Below, piece by piece: positions 1 through 12,481 of a DNA stretch of 64,000 nt. The translations under genes and the position numbers were made by a program. The notes under the pieces were generated by a model. That model saw nothing but the letters and a program-made list of their open reading frames with translations, did no database searches and had not been told where the DNA came from. Source of the DNA: Marsupella aquatica (lineage: Eukaryota > Marchantiophyta); contig OZ316891.1 in NCBI GenBank assembly GCA_973895155.1, positions 11,780,001-11,844,000 on the forward strand, written 5' to 3'. Numbering within the stretch: position 1 is the first letter of the stretch; every line of letters begins with the position of its first letter.

Positions 1-1
1 T

Positions 2-756
2 GAGAATACCTATGCCGCGTGGAGTTGCACCTCCAATGCTGATGAAATTCTTATTTGCAAGTCTCTAGCGAAGGATGAAGTTGTGTGTTCGAGTGCATTT
101 ACCTCTCATGGGACCGAGCTACACATAAGTTTTACGACCGGAGCCTCGCACCAGACTTATTGCTACACATCATTGAAGTTTAGTAGGGTGCAGGAGCTAT
201 GGCGTTTGGCTCGATTTGGCCCTGCAGAGTCAGCACGATTCGAGGAAATCTAAGATCTATTTGATAGCTTTGCTAAAACCTCGGTCCAGAGACTCGAAAT
301 TCTCAATTTGAAATCGAGTGTTGTTGACATCTCTGTTTTTCTGGGCAGCCTGGAGTCCCTCATAATCTTATCGACGAACAACTGAAAGAAGCATTTGAGT
401 TGCGCTTTATATTATCAGGTGGCGAAAACAAGAGACAGGTATATGTCTTCCTATGCTCCTGCGGCTTCTCTGAGGGCACGTTACAAGGCGTTTCCATTTC
501 TGTACGAGCTGTTCGATGGTTTCAGACGTACTATAGTCTCATAACTGTAGAACCTCAATTAAGATAAGTTTGTAGCATTGGTAATTTACAAAGAAGATTT
601 ACTGTCTCTGAGAAACTTTCCTTGCTCCAGGTGGAGGGTTACTGGCCTGCACAGGCAGTCTTTGACATGCTGAAGAAAATAGATTCATCCTCTTTCAATC
701 ATTCTGGGGCTTCGTTTGCTGAAAATGTTACGAGACAAGCTGCAGCTAAGGTGTGA
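2..756 (+). CDS. 3' end of an unrecognised spliced gene, possibly broken
   Basis: The 5' end lies outside the window. An open frame runs from position 2 to a TAA at about 251. A clean exon follows at 349-438 (after CTGGGCAG, before GTATAT; 30 codons, containing LIDEQLKEAFELRFILSGG). A last exon at 631-756 (after TTGCTCCAG) begins VEGYWPAQAVFDMLKK and ends in TGA. The two later exons join in phase 0. The first block (SLAKDEVVCSSAF, WRLARFGPAESARFEE) reads like a globular domain, but I could not join it convincingly: the same frame resumes after the TAA with DLFDSFAKTSVQ, so either that stop is a mutation or an exon boundary was missed. I do not recognise the family and assign no function. Confidence 0.4.
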
Positions 757-780
757 TGAAGCAGTTCGTTGTTGACATAG

Positions 781-3566
781 AATGTTGAACTATCATTCAA
801 TCCAAACCTTAAGAGAATGTCAATCAATCAAAGCCTCCACGCATACTGTGGGTCATAAGCTCTTTCTGAATACGGAAACTATTTGGAAGAACTACTGGTT
901 GGGTCTGCATGTGCCCGTAGAAGTCCCCAACTTTCGTTGGCGAGGGGTCCTCTTTGTAATTTTAGCCCAACTTGTACATTACCGCCACACCTTACTCTAA
1001 TTCAAGCTTCTGGACAAAGCACCAGACCTTCATTGTTGCATGGCGTCAATATGTTCAATCAAACTTTTTGTTGGTTGTAAGGTCTTTATCGCAAAGCAGG
1101 TCCATTTGTTGTAAGCTTCGGAATTTTTAAGCCTCGACCACTTTAGGGGGTTGGAACAGGTTGTGTGAGGAAAATTGACCTACTCTCAAAGCTGTTAATG
1201 TCATACAGTAGAGTGGTACACAGATTTTCTACTCCCACTGTTGGATCGTAAGAGATAAATTCCCAACGTTTCCCCCAAGTAAAGTCTGCTATCATGGCAC
1301 AATTGACAACGGTAGTGTATCATGCGGTTGGCCGGAAATACAAGATCCAAGATGACGAGCCATCTCGAAACGATTCTGGCACTGTTACGCTGAGCGGACG
1401 ATACGAGGGTCCAGTGATTCTGATTGGGCATAATATGGATTGCCGAAACGATCAGGAACCTTTTCGCACTGGATAAGAGGTGGGCCAGAACGAACGCAGT
1501 TACAGTGCAGAGAAGGAATTGATTGCAACGTTTCCCTGACTCAAGGACGCTATCAAAACTACAGTACATTTCTAGTCACCTCACAACCCAACTTCCAGTC
1601 TGGCCAATTTACCGACTCCAAAACTCACCCTGGCTAAGGTGGCCAGGGATTTGTTACTAGAGCCCTAAGATCATCAGTGTCAGTCGAGAAGATTCCAGCC
1701 ATCATTTCCCTATTCTCTTGTAATCCTTATCCTTTCTAGTTAACTAGAGCTACATTTCTTCTGATCCTTTCCATGTTGTGTTCTCCGCAAGTCCGTGGTA
1801 TGTTGATGCTGATAAGTGCGAGGAAAAAGCATCCCAACGAATAATGGAAAACGAAACATCCTGTAAAGAAATCGAAAATACAAGACACTGAACGTCGCAC
1901 GAATGTTTCCCTTCCAGAAATCATAACAAATCGAATCCAAGTCTCGAGTGCGCGGCATTGTCTCTATTCCTCAACATCCTGTCTTTACTGCAAAGAGTTA
2001 GGATTTAAAATCAATATGAAGTGCGAGACATAGATTTCTAAATGAATAGAGCATGATAGGAACGCCTTAGAAAATGTCCTGAAGTTGAACAGATGGGGCC
2101 ACATCTAGGAGCCACGTTTCCAATATCAAGGTATGTGCGGTAACTGTACAAATGAACTGATAATTTGTTGCCCTCTATTTCTTGAACTACAGCTGCCACT
2201 ATAAAATGGGCCCTCCCCTACAATCCTCCAACTGAATATCTGAAGGGAAAGGAGAGCAATTAGAGAGGTGAATTGAGTCTTACTAACTTAAGGGACAAGA
2301 TTATCCTGTCTTGCTCTAAAACTACACCACCCCCATTAGATGCAAACTATTAAATGTTACACAAGAATCTAAACCAAAGAGCGGAAGACCACCAGTCCCA
2401 TAAAATTGCAATATTTAAATGTTACAGAAAAATCAAAACCAAAGAGTGGAAGACGGTTCTAAGGTGCTGCTTCCTTGAAAATTTAGTGTAGTCGTAGTAC
2501 TCATTATCACAAGTTGACATATAAAGTTTCCTTTAGATCACAAGTTCCTATTTAAAATACTCAGGGTAACTTGTAGTACTCATCATCACAGGTTCAGGTG
2601 GGGTATAAAGTCCTCTTTAAATCATAAGTACAAAATGTCCTGAAAAAGTACTAGTACTCATTATTACAAGTTCAGATATAAATGCCCTATCATCTCATTA
2701 GTTTCCTGTAGGAATGGACTGTGATATGCGAGATATTGAATCTACAAGTAGACCATATTTCTCCTACTTTTTAATGAGCATCAAAGTCATATCATTAGTT
2801 CACCAAAAGGGATCATTAGTTCACCATAGAGACGATCTAAGGCTCATACATTAAAAAGGCGCAAAGAAAATTGGGTGCTATGAAGGCAAAGTGAATGTGA
2901 GAGCATGAGGGTAGTCTACGTTCACGTACGCAAGTGGAAAATGACCAGTTAAGGGAAGGGCAATTTTTGATGGTCTTAAACAGTTACAAGATACGGTGGA
3001 CGCTATTTATGACCTACCAAGACGACTACCAAGACTAATACGACAGGACGACCAAACAACCCTTCGTGTGTTTCCCTGCGAAATCTGAATTTTACAACCG
3101 GTTCTTCGAGGCTTCCAGGCTCACAGTAGTGCATGGGGAATCTTCAATCCAAGTCGGGATAGGTTGACGAGCTAGAACAATTTGGACTTCACAGCGAAAC
3201 CACTGAGAGGCTCAGTTGTAATAATTCCTTCTGCATTGCGAGTCAGCAGAAGTAATCGCTGGGAGGCTGACTTCGTTTGCCATCATCGGGTTTGTTTCGT
3301 TCTTAAGAGTCAATTGATCAAAAGGATATTCCCGTACTCAAAAAGTTTCCACATTCTCTTCAAGGAGAAGTTTCCACATTCTATCCACCATGGGCTCATG
3401 GAAAGGGGGAGGAGACACTGAAATGTTCAAAAGGAACAAAGACAAACGCAAAAGATCGCTTAAAAAGTTCTAAGAATTCTGCCATGATGACCGAAGAAGA
3501 CCATGCCAGGAAATCGATTGCCAAATGACGAATAACTCCCCCGGGGATTCGTTTCGAGTAAGGGTG
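781..3566. other. Intergenic stretch without a recognisable gene
   Basis: No supported gene was found on either strand. The stretch contains two diverged copies of a roughly 50-bp unit around 2350-2455 (TTAAATGTTACA followed by AACCAAAGAG). It also contains three diverged copies of a unit with GTACTCAT and TATAAAG between about 2490 and 2690. The rest is moderately AT-rich single-copy-looking sequence with short frames of no recognisable composition. Confidence 0.5.
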
Positions 3567-6500
3567 TTATAGTACTCTCAACAGAACATTAGTAAGGTAT
3601 GCTCCCTCGGGGTATGCCACATCAACTGTATGATCTGGTGCTGCTCCCGCATAACGTAGCTGGATTAGCCTTCTACCCGCGGTGGCTGATGCATCCTGGA
3701 GACACCGAGACTCAGAGTGACTGAATGTACAACGATGGCCTTAACAAAATAGATCTAGCTAGAGAACAAAACATTACGCGTCTTCAACAATTGAAAGGGT
3801 GCCTTCAGCTGGCCCTTCGCAGTACCTTGAGGACAGACACGAAGCTCAGACTCTGAGTCATAGCACCTGAGCACGAGCAAGTCATAAGGAGACCTCCTGG
3901 CTTAGTCACCCGCATAGCAAGTGAATTCAGGGTCCGATACCGAGAGAGGGCACGCTGCAGAGCCTGCGAATTTATAGAGCCGAGGACGTGACCGAATCCC
4001 CATCAATATTTAACTGCCTATATCATGCAAATTACAATACTTGAACAATTGCACTGTCCTATATGATAAACAGATCCTTACTTTCGCCGGTGTAAATCAA
4101 CTATTTGTCATTTTAAGCTAATGAGACGAAAGTAGAGGATTCGATCAGTTCTGCACATGTGTGACTATTTAAACTGATAGAATATTCACTGCGTGAAGTG
4201 ATCTTTCATAGGGGTGTAGACTCAAAAATATTTCATGAAATTGTCTCTACCAGACAATACCTTCTTGTTTGGTGCCAATTTGGGGGGATCCAGGACAACG
4301 ACATCCCACGACCTTCCCTCTGCAACCGCATCTTTTAGGAAAGGTGTGATGTCAGCCTTCACAAAGGTACAGGAGCTTGGGTCAAGCTGATTGAGAACTG
4401 TATTAGCAGTAGCAAGTTCTAGTGCCGGCCCCGATGAGTCAATTCCTGCCATGCACAACTCGAAAGTTACCTCTAAAAACCAATTAAGATAAGCAAAGAC
4501 TGACTGATGTGGAAACTGTGGCAGCAAACAGCTCACAAGATTGAAATGAAAGGTTAAAAATGTTAGCACTAAGAAATGAGGACTGCATCAACTCACTGAT
4601 TCCCAAAATTTCATACCAGTCACATGAGAAGCCCCACCAACCGCAGCATTGAGGGAGAATCCACCACTGTAGCAGCAGAGGTCAAGGACAGTCTTATTTC
4701 GACAGAGTGTTCGCAGAAGCAGCCGACTGTCTCGCTGATCGGCATAGAATCCAGTTTTCTGACCATTCAATGAGGCTCTGTATCGAACACCATTCTCGAC
4801 AACCTTCAAGTGGAAGAACGAAACCTCAGATTTCTGAAATATCCTGAGTGACTTCTGTGTATGGACAATCAAGGAAACTGAAAATCCATTGCAACAGTAC
4901 GTCCTTGATCTTTGCTAATTGTGACGGAAAAATCCAAAAAGCTGACGTAATATCCATTGGAACTAGCACCATTAAGTTCGGGGGAACAAATGCACCCACC
5001 TCAATTTCGTCATTTTGCACACCAGTCTCTATGGATGGTTCGGATGGATCTTCTGCATCTAGCTCAAGCCCTTCTTCTTTCAGAATCTCCAATGATGGTC
5101 TCCACGTAATAGATTCAAGCCCAGATGACGCAATAAGAGCACCTTCAATGGTTTGTCGGTACTTTTCAACCCAAGAGGCCGATGAGGCCACGACAATTTG
5201 ATCTCCCAGAACATCTGCAATGAGACCGGACAGCCTGCCAACAGATAGGACAACATACATCTCAGTGTCTTCGACTAAGATAAAGCTGAGGGGCAACTTC
5301 CATATATACTATAAACTACATTCTTTCCCTAGCTCTCCTTTTCAAAAATAAACTCCAGTAGAATAGAATCACGAGTTGAATTATACATACTTGCCTATCG
5401 CCTTCACTGTTCACTAGGCGGTAGACATTCGTATCCCTTGAAGGAAGGTCCAGTTGCTTTCGAAGTTCAACAGCTCCAGCAATCCTGGAATGGATAATGC
5501 GCTCCATGTCCAGAACACAGGAAGGATCCCTGGTAATCATACCAGTATATGTCATTCAAATCAACCCCAAGAAAGTGAAAAGTGAAAATTATTAAATCAC
5601 ATCAACCATCAAGAATAGCGCCATAACAGGTTAGGTAATCAGAACCTCACGGCTTCATCCTCCATCTGCATGATGCGGACACAAAACATTGAGACTGAAT
5701 TGTATATTCCCCAAGCGAAAGGCTGCCTAGCGCGATCAGTCACCAGAACAGCATCTCCGGTCTGTGGAGGCTTGCCGATAACACAATCTACAGCACCACT
5801 GTAAACCATGGGACTGCCATCACGAAATAGTTGTGTTTTCCCCTTCTTCAGTACCACCTTTGCAATCCCTGGACACAAGTGCACCGTAGAAACCTTCACT
5901 ACAGCGAGGAAACAAACAAACAGATGACAAAAAGGAACGAACAGAACAGAAAAGAAAGCTTCACTGATGAGCATCATGTATTATCGCGACCACATTCCTC
6001 AGTAAAAGCGAAGTGAAGATCTGAGCTGGGAGGCATTTAATCGCATTCAAATGTGGACGAAATTTTGGGCCTGAAGAGACTATCAACCAGGGGCAAAGTG
6101 TGATTCCAATCAAGGGTTGGTTTGAACTTAACCTCAATAAGCACAACGATAGCCTCACATGCATTTTGGGAGCAATTCAACCAACGTACTAATAGTAGTT
6201 TCATCTTCCGCAGTGGAGCTATTACACTGGAAAGAACTCGGAGCGTAAATCCGCCAGGTTGTGGAGAGGCACTACAAGGATAGATTTACTCGGAGCAACA
6301 ACCAAGCCAGTAGAGCTCATCCCTTCTTGCTCTATAGAGCTGAATCCCGGAATCCTGAACAACCCAGAAACCAATCAACAGCACCTGATCGGTTTATGCA
6401 CTAGTTGAGATTTCACAGTCGAGAGAAGCATACACATATGGGTCGTGTGCTGTACAAATACATACTTGGATGTTGGAGCGCAATGTCCTTGATGGTACTA

Positions 6501-6703
6501 GTAGGAGTGCTCTGGCAGGTTGGAGTAACAGAGCAGAGGCGCCTACTAGCGATTCTGTTGTCGGTGGAGCTCCATTGAGGGATGGAAACGGCAGGACCAC
6601 CACGGAAGAGCTGATCGACGGGGCGCCGCAGCAGAAAATGCAATGGATGAAGCTGCCGAAACATTCCTACTCTAGAATTAGTCCGTTCAAGCAGTTTGTC
6701 CAC
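3567..6703 (-). CDS. RlmI-like SAM-dependent rRNA methyltransferase (PUA + Rossmann), 8 exons
   Basis: Exons on the minus strand: 6703-6466, 5898-5646, 5529-5395, 5234-5000, 4833-4617, 4445-4261, 3963-3826 and 3695-3567. They total 1530 bases (509 aa) with compatible phases at every join. Residues 1-80 are Arg/Ser-rich ([15 protein letters not shown]) and look like an organelle transit peptide; MFRQ at 6664 is an alternative start. Residues about 88-165 match a PUA domain. SAM motif I ([11 protein letters not shown]) lies near residue 338, the catalytic-loop DPPK near 412, and the family C-terminus AGAAPDH...[10 protein letters not shown] near the end. The order matches bacterial RlmI, which makes 5-methylcytosine in 23S rRNA; target and compartment here are inferred. 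Intron 3 uses a GC donor (AG|GCAAGT), because the nearby GT donor would break the frame. All core motifs are present, so this is probably a working host gene. Confidence 0.88.
5235..5394 (-). other. GC-AG intron in the RlmI-like gene
   Basis: The exon before this intron ends GGC GAT AG and the intron starts GCAAGT. The acceptor is TTGGCAG and the next exon starts G CTG TCC. This join gives the family-typical [11 protein letters not shown]. The GT four bases further (CAA|GTATGT) would shift the frame. The donor matches the AG|GCAAGT consensus of the minor GC-AG class. Confidence 0.75.
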
Positions 6704-8582
6704 TCAAGATGCAGACTCTGCTGCCAGTGCAAGGCTCCTCAAGGATCTAAGGAATAGCTTGCTATTGTTTGCTCGAATTGAAAGTGCAGGTTGCTGAGCA
6801 ATTCTTATGGAATCGAAGGAGTAACTATTTGATGTGGCTCCGCTTCCTAGTGCAGGAATCAGCTCACGAAGAGAGTGTTGTATCCTTTGCAAACGAGCTG
6901 ATCTCTTGGACATGCAACTGGTTTGTACTCGTAGCTAGGGTTTATCTCCTTTATGACAGGGTGCCGAGGCCTAGGGTTTAAGAAAGGGTTCCATGAGTAA
7001 ATTTATCCCAACGGATTCCCTCCATCAAAATAGTGTTTTGCCCACCAAGGTCAGACAGTGGGAAAGGGTGTACTTGGTGCATGGAAGGAACTCCCTGCAG
7101 ACATAGTTATGGACAGGGGGTCTCAAGTCTCAAAATTTGATGGACTTTAACTTAGTTGTAGATAGTTAAGAATAGAAGAAGTTAAGTACTACCAAATTCA
7201 TAGTCCATAATTCTTTGCCATAAAGATGGGCCATATGCCCTACCATAAGTTATTTTAAAGGCTAGTGAAACAAAAAAAACAACAACAACTTTTACACAAC
7301 CCCCTGTAAAGCTATGCTTATTTGTTTATGACCAAAAAAAATGTCCCCAACTAGAAGGGCCTTTCAAAGCTTGAACACAAAACAGCTTTTACACACAACC
7401 CTGTGTAAAAGCTATGGCTATATGTCTATGACCAAAAGCCATGTCCCCAACTAGAAAGCTTGAAAATTGCAGATGACTGCTGGCCATAAACAAATAGCCA
7501 TAGCTTTTGCAAAGGGTTATGTAATTTTCTTCTCACTAGAATTTAAATCTCGACTACACAGTTAGTGTAGATATGGAACAGAAAGTGCCAAGGCGACAGG
7601 ATCTCTTATTAGGCCACAGACCCAGTAAAGGTGAGAACACAAAGAAACCCCATGAAGCCCAAAAGGCCCAAAGTTAGTGGAACGCAAGTTTGGCGCTGGG
7701 ACGAGGCACGGAGCAGAAGTTCTTAAGTTTGGTACTGTATGGATTGCATAGTGCATTGCACGACATCTGCTGCCCCTTCCTGCCACTGTTTGCGTCGCAG
7801 TGGCTCGCCAATCCGCTGAAGGCTAGCGCGGCTTGCCCGTGTTTTGAGACCTCAGCCCACCAGGTTTTTCGTCAGTTCAAAAGAGGTGAGTTTCAATGCA
7901 GAGTATTCGTTGGGTCGTTGCTCTTTTCTCTATAAGTTTCAATGCGGAATACAATAAATTGCTGTTTCAGGTGCGTGTTTTTCTTGTCCCAAAGAGAATA
8001 GATTTTTTGTTTAGGAATTCGTGTTGTTTTGGAACCTTTGTTTTTCGGAGGCTGGATCTGTCTTCTACAGTCGGGGTTTAGGGTTTAGGTTGGTGGTTGC
8101 TACGCACCGGAAGCTTTACATCTGGTGTCAGATGTAGGGGAACGATTTTCATCAGTTTTTCTGGATGCCATCTACGTGCTAAAATTTTGAACTACGATCA
8201 TTGTCCTGATCGGGAGTAACTTGAAAGAATTTCGGGTGCGTTGATTGAAGGAATTGGATGATGATTCTAAATAGCGACGAAATATATCTGTGATTCTTTG
8301 CGTTCGGGCTGTTTCGTTTAAAGTACTGTCCACGAAGTCTGGAAGTATCGACTTCAGATGGATGCAGGGATTTAAAAATTGGTAGCCTTCCAGAGAATCC
8401 AAGCACGCATCTGAACTATCCTGTGTTTGTTTTCAGGAAATCGTACCTTTTGGTTCAGCTCTCTTCGGAGTCCCTTGAGGTTGAAATGCTGAGATGATCC
8501 GTGGCTAGATTTTGGTTCTGTTCTGGATGAAAATTAGTAAAGCAAGCTTTGGCTCAGGGAGAGTGACAGACCAGTAAGCCTG
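6704..8582. promoter_or_regulatory. Divergent intergenic region and 5' leader of the HNH gene
   Basis: The region separates the divergently transcribed methyltransferase and HNH genes. Around 7250-7540 are several copies of a motif around CTTTTACAC/CTGTGTAAAAGCTATGG, some inverted (a hairpin-forming MITE-like remnant). A plausible 5'-UTR intron runs from AAAAGAG|GTGAGT at 7886 to TTTTCAG at about 8436. The leader between 8437 and 8582 holds three short upstream frames (ATGCTGAGATGA, ATGATCCGTGGCTAG and one of 17 codons) if transcription starts upstream. No TATA element was convincing. Confidence 0.4.
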
Positions 8583-9684
8583 ATGGAGAGCATGGAAGAT
8601 TTTCCTATTGTGGATCCAGATGACGTGCAGGTGAAGGAGAAGGGTGGGCAGGCATCACGTAGGATGCGGATTTTTGATGAGAAGATGAGGAGCTTGTGCT
8701 GGCAGAAGGCAGATGTGGTGCCTGGGCGGCATCCCGAGAGATGGCGCAAGGACATAGCCGGCAACGTTGTTTGTCGCCGTCTCACTCGCTGTGAAGGCTG
8801 CCTTTGCCATGAGTATGACCACATCCAGCCTTATTCCAAAGGTCTCTCTCGTTGTTTTTTGTCTCCATCCAATCTTCTCGTAGTCTGGCTTGCAACATCC
8901 CGTGTACCTCTTTTTCCCTGTGTCTTCATCTTTGCTTCATGATGGACTACTTTGAAAGCCCGAACAGCAGAATTCTCTTGACATTGCATGTGCAGCTGAA
9001 AATCCTTGGAAACTGGTTGTTCAGGGTGAAATGTAGTGGCACTGCTTGGTAGGTTCCACGGAACGTTGTGTCTGGTCAGGTAGGTGGATAACTGGCTTGT
9101 CTTCTGACAAGTCTATTCGTGGATCATGTGATGGACACACAGACGTCTGGCCAGTTGCAAATTGCCATTGCATCTGCACTTTTAACCTTTTTTGTTTTCT
9201 TCAGTGGAGTAACGCCATGCTGCTTGATTTTGTTAAGGTGGGGAGACGGATGTTAAAAACTGCCAGATTCTTCAGTCTCGAGTTAATCGGCTGAAGAGTA
9301 ACAAGGATCCTGGCCGGGATGGTCTGAAGCAATTTTCTTGTGATCTCAAGTTTACTGGTAAAACGACTCCCCCGAAAGTAACCACCCTTAAAGTGGTATA
9401 GATTGTTCATGCCCTGACTTGAAGAGAAATTGAGTCTTAACTGTTTGTTGCGTTCTTTGTCAGCTGATTTATTTATTTATCTTCTATCATCTATTAACAA
9501 AAGCTTTTTGGCCATTCAAGTAGATAAAGAGCTGGACGTGATAGAGATGGCGGTTTATGGAAATGTTGAACGACCAGGGATGCAGTGTCGCTGCAAGAGT
9601 GTGGCTGAGACATTGGGAACGTCATTATCCAGAGCTAAGGGCTCACAGATGTCCTGTGAGCTTCCCTATCGAGAAAAAAGCTGA
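8583..9684 (+). CDS. HNH endonuclease-domain protein, 3 exons
   Basis: Exons 8583-8841, 9238-9357 and 9521-9684 total 543 bases, coding 180 aa. The joins keep phase (TCC AAA G|GTCTCT; TTAAG|GT GGG; ACT G|GTAAAA; TTCAAG|TA GAT). Residues about 64-105 form the HNH core: a zinc-type CEGC at 70-73, YDHIQPYSKGG with His80, and NCQIL...RVN with Asn94 and Asn103 (an HNN-like variant). The C-terminal block (DVIEMAVYGNVERPGMQCRC) is typical of the plant members of this family, as I know them. The biochemical role of plant HNH proteins is not settled; nuclease activity in DNA metabolism is the family-based guess. I chose the first ATG of the open exon. It has no fusion partner or obvious targeting signal. 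Confidence 0.82.
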
Positions 9685-10971
9685 GCTGGGTAACTGGAAG
9701 CGGTATGCAGTAGAACAGGAACTGTGGCAGGAGGATGGTATGTAAACTACCCACAAAACTATGGAATCCCCAAAACGCAGGCAGCATTTTGCTCGTCATA
9801 TTTGATCATCAGTCCGTTCGAGATGAACAACATTCTCAAGTCTCCAACCGGAAGCTATGGGCCATCACGTCCGACCTTTGGATATTTGTATAATGTTTCA
9901 CTTCATAGCAAGGTCACAATTTTTCTTGGCATGTCTTTTGAAACCAAAGCCATTAAATTGTTAACTCTGCCTCAGTGCCTTGATCTACTGGCCATTTGCA
10001 CCGATCAACTGATAAAGCACTCAGGGTTCATGGGAGATTGTTGGGGCTTCGACCAAAACTGTGAATGAATAATTTGGGTGATGCGAATGATGTTATGTTG
10101 AATCATTTTGAGTATTGGTCCGTCTGTTGAGGATCGGTAGTTGACTGAAGGAAGATTGAACTGATATTTCATACATGGAGTTGAGTTGGTGTTAGTGTGA
10201 AAAACAACTGCGTGAGGACTAACTTGAAAACCATGAAGCCATTTTTATGTAGAGAGCCCCGCAATTACATTGTGAAATCGTATGGTGGACATCTTTCAGG
10301 TGTAAATTTTCAGGACCTTCAGTAAGATGTAAACTGATACCATGCCCAAATGATATACCCCGTGAAGATTACATTTCCAAAGATTTGAAGGGTTCAGATC
10401 GCCGGTATCGATGACGGTCACACTTCATACAGTGTTTCGTTTTAAAACAAAGCTGATAGTGGAGTCCGTATCTGTTTAATCTAAGAATCCGATTCCAATG
10501 TGGAAATGTGATGCATGACAACCAATCTCGGGCTTACAAGTTGTATTCCGAGAGGTAAGTAGCATCTCACAATTTTGGAGCCAGCCGTGAATCACGGACA
10601 TCACTAAATTATTTTGCTTCGATTACTCACTACAATATCAATAAATTATGCTGTTGTAAATTGACAAGTGCAAATGGGTGACGCATCCTTGTGCCAAAGA
10701 ATTTGATAGCAATGTGCGTACCAGGTCGTAAATGTCATCCCTTTGCGTTGTAAAACAGCATCATTCCAATGCCTACCTGGTCCCAATAACGTTCCATCCT
10801 TGTAAAGGCGAACATTTTAGTGTACCCTCCACGTCCTCAACACTTGAATCCAGGAAAGATTGGACTTCCCAAAGACAATCAGCTCATGTTGGTTGTAAAG
10901 TAAATATACAGTTCGGTCAGGGCCGTCAACCTGCCCTGAAGACACAGCAATACAGAAGCTGTGCTTGAGTG
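9685..10971. other. Intergenic stretch, nothing recognised
   Basis: This lies between two genes that converge on it (HNH, +; ferredoxin-like, -), so it probably holds both 3' UTRs. No frame here resembles a protein family I know, and I saw no notable repeats. Confidence 0.5.
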
Positions 10972-11487
10972 TTACCAGTCGAAATGTTTGCAAAGAATGG
11001 GTGCAACGTCCGTCGTTGTGACTTCATGATGCCACTCAAACGCGCTTCCATCTTTCGTTACTCTCGTGTTCATCCCCTGCTTGCACTCGTGCATGCACTT
11101 GGTATGCGCGATCTCCACCCTCCCGTCACTGGCAGTCTGAAATTCAGTCAGCAAAGCTTCGGACCCTTTCGCTTTGCATTTCTTCCCTATACACACCTCC
11201 AGACGCGGAACCACGGTGGAACTGCTCACAATCTCTTTCTTCTTTCCAAACTTTTTCTTGGGCTTATCTCCTGGGCTCTTTTGTTCCTCGACCTTCTCAT
11301 CTTTGAACTCGGTCGTGTCAACAGGATCCTCTCGAGGTTTGCTCTCCATAATTGCTATCGCGTTAGATTCTGCCTGAGTCGTCGTTTTGTTTGTCACTGA
11401 CGTGAAGGGAATCGCTTTCCAGAGTGCCTGATAGAGGCTCCTGGGCGCTATCTTGGGTGAGGTTTCCACCACTCGAGCGGATGCCAT
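10972..11487 (-). CDS. Thioredoxin-like [2Fe-2S] ferredoxin-type protein, probably plastid
   Basis: One uninterrupted exon encodes 171 aa. Residues 1-50 are Ser/Thr/Ala-rich with few acids, like a plastid transit peptide. A charged Lys/Glu-rich linker (about 50-88) follows. Residues 96-171 contain the cluster signature C99-x4-C104 (EVCIGKKCKAKG) and C131-x3-C135 (KCMHECKQGMNTRV), as in thioredoxin-like [2Fe-2S] ferredoxins. The same C-terminal fold occurs in the soluble plant diacylglycerol acyltransferase DGAT3, but no acyltransferase motif is visible here, so I keep the general name. An electron-transfer or iron-sulfur role is inferred from the four cysteines. The start is the first ATG; the region upstream holds a 183-bp tandem repeat. 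Confidence 0.75.
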   Translation of the reverse strand: MASARVVETSPKIAPRSLYQALWKAIPFTSVTNKTTTQAESNAIAIMESKPREDPVDTTEFKDEKVEEQKSPGDKPKKKFGKKKEIVSSSTVVPRLEVCIGKKCKAKGSEALLTEFQTASDGRVEIAHTKCMHECKQGMNTRVTKDGSAFEWHHEVTTTDVAPILCKHFDW

Positions 11488-11564
11488 CCTTCTTTAGTCT
11501 CTCGAAGATTTGAAACAAGCGAGAATTCACAATACAAACCAGAAAATCTCTCTTCTCCAAATTT

Positions 11565-12064
11565 CAAAGCGTTCACCTTCTGCAGATTGCCGTCTCGGAA
11601 CAGTGCTGTCTTCGCTTGAGGATGGGACTCGCCACTGTCAAATCCTGAACCGGACAGCCTAATTCATCGAGACCATGCCTCGCCAATGATCGAATCTGCT
11701 TGATGTATTTGTCTTACTAGACACGGGTGCTGACAAGTTCCCTTCTCCAAAGAATTCTTCCTCTGCAGGTGGGCTGTCTCGGAACTGTGCTGGCTTTGCT
11801 TGACGAGGGACTTGTCACTGCCAAATCCAGAACCGGACCACTATTTCAATCGCGGAAATACCTTGCCAAAGGTCGAACCTGATTGGTGTATGCGTCTGTA
11901 CTACACAGGGGAGCTGAAGATTTACCTTTCCGAAGAATTCTTCCTCTGCAAATTGTTCTCTCGGAACAGTGCTTTCTCGGTTGAAATTGGCACTTGCCAC
12001 TGTAAAATCCTGAACTCGACAACCTAATTCTGTCGAGGAAACGCCTTGCCAATGACCGAATCTA
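11565..12064. repeat. About 183-bp tandem repeat, three diverged copies
   Basis: Three copies begin near 11577, 11762 and 11945. Each carries TTCCTCTGCA or a variant, then CTCGGAACAGTGCT, CACTGNNAAATCC, GAAC-CGACA and TGCCAA-GACCGAATCT-like blocks in the same order. The array lies immediately upstream of the [2Fe-2S] protein gene, so it may overlap its promoter. Confidence 0.7.
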
Positions 12065-12481
12065 AATCCGTCACACTAGATGAATTGACCAACGGTAATG
12101 CCGATGAAAAGATCTAAATCTGACTTGCCCCTGGCCGAGTGTAAGTCCTAAATGACAAATAAAAGGGAATCCCCAAATCCAACTTCCCACAGGACAATGT
12201 CTCACAAATCCGTTGACTCATTCAATTTAGGCCCGAAAGTGCCGCTTCTAAGACCCAAGCCCCACAACCCGATAGGCGATGGCCACCAGAATAAATGCAG
12301 CAACTCAACTCTGTAGTCCAGCTAAAATCTCGGTCACAATTCTTCGGATTCAAGCAACACAAGATCTTCGAGTCTGCAACCCACCACGTTGGAAGCGAAG
12401 AGCTCCGTCCGGCTCCTGTCAATTGACTCGCAATGCCGGCACAAGGTCACCGCAACCCAGGTCCCTCCCCTTATATACGAA

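Noticed and set aside
782-1637. Several short frames on both strands
   Set aside because: No conserved motif, no plausible exon joins and heavy overlap of frames.
3567-4260. RlmI-like gene truncated after the DPPK motif, because the frame reads into a stop near 4222
   Set aside because: Two further exons (3963-3826, 3695-3567) supply the missing C-terminus in phase when the donor AAG|GTATTG is used, so the gene is complete.
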